A DNA stretch of 64,000 nucleotides from Acidimicrobiales bacterium (lineage in GTDB: Bacteria > Actinomycetota > Acidimicrobiia > Acidimicrobiales > Aldehydirespiratoraceae), in NCBI GenBank assembly GCA_029246685.1, contig JAQWMR010000016.1, forward strand, positions 496,001-560,000. The letters run 5' to 3'. Below, piece after piece: positions 60,430-64,000 of the stretch (positions are counted from its first letter, which is position 1; each line of letters starts with the position of its first letter). A model generated the notes under the pieces. That model had not been told where the DNA came from and did not search any database. It saw nothing but the letters and a program-made list of their open reading frames with translations. Made by a program: the position numbers and the translations under genes.

Positions 60430-60676
60430 CGTTTGGGGAATCGCGCGCGGGGTCGAACCAGATCACGCCGTTTTCAGCCATCGTCGACTCGCCGATTGCA
60501 ACCGCGCCCGTCAGCTCGCCGATCGTCGCGAAGACCCTGAGCAGCTCGTCCTCGAAACTGTCCGTGTCGGCAGCCGCGAGTCGCGCGATGCAGCCGTTCA
60601 GGGCGACGACGATGGCGCGATGCCATTCGGCCGAACCCTCATCCGGCAGTGCGCGATCCTCACCAACGGCGTCCAC
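60430..60676 (-). pseudogene. N-terminal remnant of the GGDEF-EAL gene
   Basis: From ATG 60676 about 82 codons read as a sensory N-terminus (AEWHRAIVVALNGCIARLA, DELLRVFATIGELTGAVAIGE, ENGVIWFDPARDSP). They then run out of frame into the GGDEF end that precedes the EAL domain. A deletion near 60445 removed the remainder of the sensory domain and nearly all of GGDEF. The two halves are in different frames, so a fused product is not made. Confidence 0.6.
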
Positions 60677-60729
60677 GCTCTCCCCATCGGCGTTCGCGTG
60701 GCCACGTTGAGTTTGAGGATCCTGCGGAA

Positions 60730-62766
60730 CTACCGCCTTCCCCGCACCATCGACTTCTTGTTCTCGACGAAGTCATGCAGAATGTAGTCGCCGAGATTGT
60801 CGTTGGTCGTGAAGAACGCTCGGCCCCCATTCATCTGTGAGATCTGCTCCACGAAATGCCGCAGATAGTGGGTGACATCGAGGACGAACGTGTTGATACG
60901 GATGTCCTCGCGGGTGCACTTGGCGACCTCGGCGAGAGTCAGGTCCACGGTCTCCTGCGAAGGCGGGTAATTGAAGTACGGCTGGCCGGACTTCGTGATG
61001 TGGGCGGTGGGCTCACCATCGGTGATCATGATGATCTGCTTCGTCCCGGTCTCGCGGGCGAGCATCCGGCGAGCGATCTGGAAGCTGTGCTGCATGTTGG
61101 TGCCGTACACGTAGTCCCAACTCAGCTCGGGCAGGCTCGCGGCGTTGAACTCACGGGCGACCTCGCTGAACGACACCATGCCGAGGAAGTCACGCGGGTA
61201 CTGGCTCGAGATGAGTGAGTGCAGCGCCATCGTCACCTTCTTGGCCGGAAGGAAGTTGTCGCGCATCGCCATCGACATCGAGATGTCGAGCATCAACACC
61301 GTTGCCGAGCGGACCTGCTGTTCGGTTCGCTCGATCTCGAAGTCGTCGGGGTGGAGCTTTACGGGGGTACCCCCGCCGGTGCGGGCGATCGAGTTGCGAA
61401 GGGTCTGCTCGATGTGGAGGTTGAACGGGTCGCCGTACTCGTAGGACTTGGTCTCGTACTCACGCTCATGGCCCTGCCCGGCCTTGTGGAGCTCGTGCTT
61501 GCCCATCATGTCGGCCGACATCTTCTTGAAGATCTCTTCGAGCGCGCCGTTGCCGATCTTGCGGATGGCCCGCGGCGTGAGCTCGTAGCGACCTTCCTTG
61601 TTCTCGATCAGGCCGGCCTCCTCGAGCATGCGCGCCAGCTCGGCCATGCGTTCGAGTGACTCAGCGGACTCGTCACCGAGAAGATCACGGGCACGATCGA
61701 TGTCGACCTCGGCAAGCGCCCCAGGGTTGGTGGCTCCCCGCAGCAGGTTGTCGAGCTGATCGATGTCGCCCAGCTCCCCCATCATGTCCATCGCCTCGGG
61801 CATGTCGAGCGGGTCCTGGCCCTGGAAGTCGTAGCCCTGGCCCCAGCCCATCTGCGGGAACTGATCACGCAGGTTTTCGGCCAGCTGATTCATCTGGAAG
61901 TTGAGATCCATGTCCTCCATGAGCTGGTTGCTCAGCTCCTGGAGTTGTTGACGCTGCTCCGGCGTCATCGAGTTCATCATCTGCTGGGCCTGGGCCATGC
62001 GCTGCGCCATGACTTCGAGGAGTTCATCGAGCGTCTGGGGGTTCTCCGGGAAGAAGTCCCCGTAGTCCTCCATGAACTTCTGGAAGTCGGGCTCCTCGCC
62101 ATTGGCGCGCTGCTCGAGCATCGTGTTGAGCGCGGACAGCATGTCCTTCATCCGCTGCATGTCTTCGGGAGACATCTCGTTCACGCCGTCGGCGATCTGA
62201 TCGAGCTGCTGCTGCATCAGTTGCTCACGCAGCTTCTCCATCAACTCCTCGAACTTCTTCTTCGCTTCTTCACTCTCGAACTCGTAGTTCTGCAAGCCCT
62301 TCACCTGACCCGCAAGATCCGGCGGCAGCATGTCGAGCTCCATGTTCTTCATGGTGGCCGAGTCGCTCGCCAGCTCTTCACGACGTTCGTCGCCGGAGTC
62401 GGCAGCCTGATCCACCATGTCGCCGAGCGCCTGACGCTCCTCCTCGACCACCTCGCGCAGCGCTTCGGCGATGTCGTCGAAGACCCCGCCGAGGTCGTGG
62501 TTGTCGAGGATCTCCTTGCGCCGGTCGCGGAGCCGATCGAGCATCTCGCGGATGCCCTCCATCTGTCGGCCGTCCATGTCGGTCATGCCGCCCTGCATCA
62601 TCTGGCGCAGGGCGTTGTTGACGTCGCCGTGGTACAGCAGGTCGTCGGCGAGTTCGTCGAAGAGGTGATCCGCATCGACCTGAAAGCCCGTCTGGCTGCC
62701 GTCCCACTTCGAATAGGTGAAGTGCGGCGGTTGACGACGCTGGCGGCGGCGACGGCGGAAGACCAT
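60730..62766 (-). CDS. VWA-domain protein (MIDAS), Met/Gln-rich
   Basis: A 678-residue protein. The C-terminal von Willebrand A domain has MIDAS residues in LMLDISMSMAMRD (DxSxS), a Thr in YGTNMQHS, and Asp in IIMITDGEPT. The N-terminal 450 residues are helical and rich in Met, Gln and Glu (EQLMQQQLDQIADGVNEMSPEDMQRM). Such proteins often pair with MoxR ATPases; none is in the window. Cytoplasmic; a metallo-chaperone or complex-assembly role is possible. Confidence 0.88.
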   Translation of the reverse strand: MVFRRRRRQRRQPPHFTYSKWDGSQTGFQVDADHLFDELADDLLYHGDVNNALRQMMQGGMTDMDGRQMEGIREMLDRLRDRRKEILDNHDLGGVFDDIAEALREVVEEERQALGDMVDQAADSGDERREELASDSATMKNMELDMLPPDLAGQVKGLQNYEFESEEAKKKFEELMEKLREQLMQQQLDQIADGVNEMSPEDMQRMKDMLSALNTMLEQRANGEEPDFQKFMEDYGDFFPENPQTLDELLEVMAQRMAQAQQMMNSMTPEQRQQLQELSNQLMEDMDLNFQMNQLAENLRDQFPQMGWGQGYDFQGQDPLDMPEAMDMMGELGDIDQLDNLLRGATNPGALAEVDIDRARDLLGDESAESLERMAELARMLEEAGLIENKEGRYELTPRAIRKIGNGALEEIFKKMSADMMGKHELHKAGQGHEREYETKSYEYGDPFNLHIEQTLRNSIARTGGGTPVKLHPDDFEIERTEQQVRSATVLMLDISMSMAMRDNFLPAKKVTMALHSLISSQYPRDFLGMVSFSEVAREFNAASLPELSWDYVYGTNMQHSFQIARRMLARETGTKQIIMITDGEPTAHITKSGQPYFNYPPSQETVDLTLAEVAKCTREDIRINTFVLDVTHYLRHFVEQISQMNGGRAFFTTNDNLGDYILHDFVENKKSMVRGRR

Positions 62767-62835
62767 GTCCGGACCCTAACGCCTCGGCACTCCGAGGGGC
62801 CCACGCCGAATCCGGGTTCGCGCGTTGCTCGCGCT

Positions 62836-62853
62836 CTTGTTAACGTTCACTAA
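62836..62853. promoter_or_regulatory. Candidate TetR operator before the TetR gene at 62856
   Basis: An imperfect 18-base palindrome centred on AACGTT (left arm CTTGTTAAC, right arm GTTCACTAA; 6 of 9 positions symmetrical), ending 2 bases before the ATG. The position suits autorepression of the TetR gene and control of the divergent VWA gene. Confidence 0.45.
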
Positions 62854-62855
62854 CC

Positions 62856-63464
62856 ATGTCTGAGGCAACCCGGCAACTCGACGCAGACGAGCCTTCGCGC
62901 CGTCCGTCGAACCGACGCGAGCTGATCCTCGCAGCCGCAATCGAGCTGTTCCACGAGCGTGGCTACCCCGCGACCGGCGTCGACGACATCGGCAAGGCCG
63001 TGGACGTGAGCGGTCCGGCGATCTATCGCCACTTCTCCTCGAAGGAGGAGATCCTGCTCGAGGCGATCCAGCTCGCGGCCGACGAAGTCAACGAGGCGAA
63101 CGAGAACGCTCGAGCGACCGGCTCAGGCCCGATGGCCATCCTCGAGGGCTACGTCCGCGCCTACGTACGCGTCGCGCTGGAGCGGTCCGCCCTCATCTCC
63201 GTCTGGACGAGCGAAGCCCGTCACCTCTCTTCGCAGCGCCGCTCCCCCATGACCCGGCGACTCCGTGCCTGGACCACGGAATGGAACGACGAACTCTGCA
63301 AGGTCCGTCCCGAACTGAGCGACAAGGACGCCCGAGTCCTTGTCGCCGGCGCGCTGGGCCTCATCACGGCCACTGCGACCGCGGACCTCGACGCCGACAG
63401 TCTCGAAGACCGCATCACCGCGATGGCGATGTCCACGCTCGCGGCGCCCACCTTTCCCACCTGA
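62856..63464 (+). CDS. TetR-family transcriptional regulator
   Basis: A 202-residue regulator with a canonical helix-turn-helix (YPATGVDDIGKAVDVSGPAIYRHFSSKEEILLEAI). The C-terminal domain has the fatty-acid-regulator-like pattern WTSEARHLSSQRRSPMTRRLRAWTTEW. It is followed after 16 bases by a MaoC-type gene with its own AGGAG, so it probably controls a CoA-ester pathway. Confidence 0.9.
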   Translation: MSEATRQLDADEPSRRPSNRRELILAAAIELFHERGYPATGVDDIGKAVDVSGPAIYRHFSSKEEILLEAIQLAADEVNEANENARATGSGPMAILEGYVRAYVRVALERSALISVWTSEARHLSSQRRSPMTRRLRAWTTEWNDELCKVRPELSDKDARVLVAGALGLITATATADLDADSLEDRITAMAMSTLAAPTFPT

Positions 63465-63480
63465 CCAACAGGAGACGCAA

Positions 63481-64000
63481 TGCCCATCAACCCAGATGCC
63501 GTCGGCAACTCCGGCGCCGAGGCCGCAATCAACTGGTCCTCGAAGGACAGCCTGCTCTACGCCCTCGGCGTCGGCGCGGGCATCACCGACCCGACCGGGT
63601 TCGAGCTCGAGTTCACCACCGAGAACTCGAAGGACACCGCGCAGCGGGCGCTCCCCACACAGGTCGTGGTGATGGGTGCGGGCGGCATGCCGGAGTTCGG
63701 CGACTTCGACCTTGCCGCCCTGCTCCACGGTGAGCAGGCCATCGAACTCCATCAGACCGTGCCCGCCGAAGGCAGTGCCGTCGGCTCCGGCAAGGTCGCC
63801 GCGATCTACGACAAGGGCAAAGCAGCGCTCGTTCGCCTCGAGACGACCGTGAACGACACCGACGGCAACCCGTTGTGGACGTCGCGTAGCGGGCTGTTCA
63901 TTTCCGGCGAAGGCGGCTGGGGTGGCGACCGCGGCCCGGCGAGCGACTGGGCGCTGCCCGACCGCGACGCCGATCAGGTGATCAGTTACAGCACCCGTGA
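63481..64000 (+). CDS. MaoC-type (R)-specific enoyl-CoA hydratase / 3-hydroxyacyl dehydratase (cut by window edge)
   Basis: The first 173 residues of a MaoC/hot-dog-fold dehydratase. MPINPDAVGNSGAEAAINW, then DSLLYALGVGAG, and FTTENS lead into QRALPTQVVVM, the usual start of two-domain enoyl-CoA hydratase 2-like proteins (MFE-2 C-terminal type). The C-terminal half, with the catalytic Asp/His, lies beyond the window. ATG 63481 follows AGGAG. Confidence 0.85.

Overview
The window is a high-GC, densely coded chromosomal segment of an actinobacterium. Two WhiB proteins, an ECF sigma/anti-sigma pair beside TatA, a UPF0182 membrane protein, a DUF2342 metalloprotease, mreB without mycelial markers, a DUF222 (REP13E12-type) pseudogene and a heliorhodopsin all fit. 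The nearest match I would guess is the class Acidimicrobiia (Ilumatobacter-like aquatic lineages). That placement is inference from gene content, not from a marker alignment. I saw no rRNA, CRISPR array, intact insertion sequence or prophage. One tRNA gene (initiator tRNA-Met) is present.

Layout. 1-1135: a metal (ZIP) transporter divergent from a Fur/Zur-type regulator whose reading frame is broken. 1161-24202: a catabolic, accessory-rich stretch with a secreted hydrolase, a TauD dioxygenase, an alkyl-sulfatase-like MBL protein, two acyl-CoA ligases (one frameshifted), GST- and enoyl-CoA-hydratase-like proteins, TetR regulators, an orphan molybdenum-hydroxylase fragment, and a methylated-amine cluster. 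That cluster pairs an MttB-like methyltransferase with two FAD amine dehydrogenases across a perfect dyad. 25060-34880: a scarred variable region. It holds the tRNA, a DUF222 pseudogene, an SDR-DUF2867 / CIA30 / heliorhodopsin block, a CIA30 remnant, a P450-acyltransferase chimeric remnant, two tandem TauD genes plus a third decayed one, and a Tat-exported PhoX-like protein. 34882-62766: mostly conserved housekeeping genes. These include a glutamate synthase-like FMN protein, a GH13 phosphorylase, UPF0182, a DivIVA-like coiled-coil protein, a PDZ/Lon-type protease, moaE-mreB, ppk1 with a Nudix gene and a ROK kinase, whiB genes, sigma/anti-sigma, tatA, an EAL protein and a VWA protein. 62856-64000: a TetR regulator and the start of a MaoC-type dehydratase.

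Most notable points. A heliorhodopsin (retinal Lys271, counterion-position Glu135) sits between an intact CIA30 gene and the remnant of a second CIA30 copy. mreB and the GH13 gene each appear to start at a CTG codon. A DivIVA-like protein ends in a Cys/His segment resembling phage head-morphogenesis proteins. An HtrA-like protein has lost its catalytic His and Ser. Several genes are visibly decaying by frameshift, deletion or fusion. Two of the frameshifts are single-base, so sequencing or assembly error has to be excluded for them.
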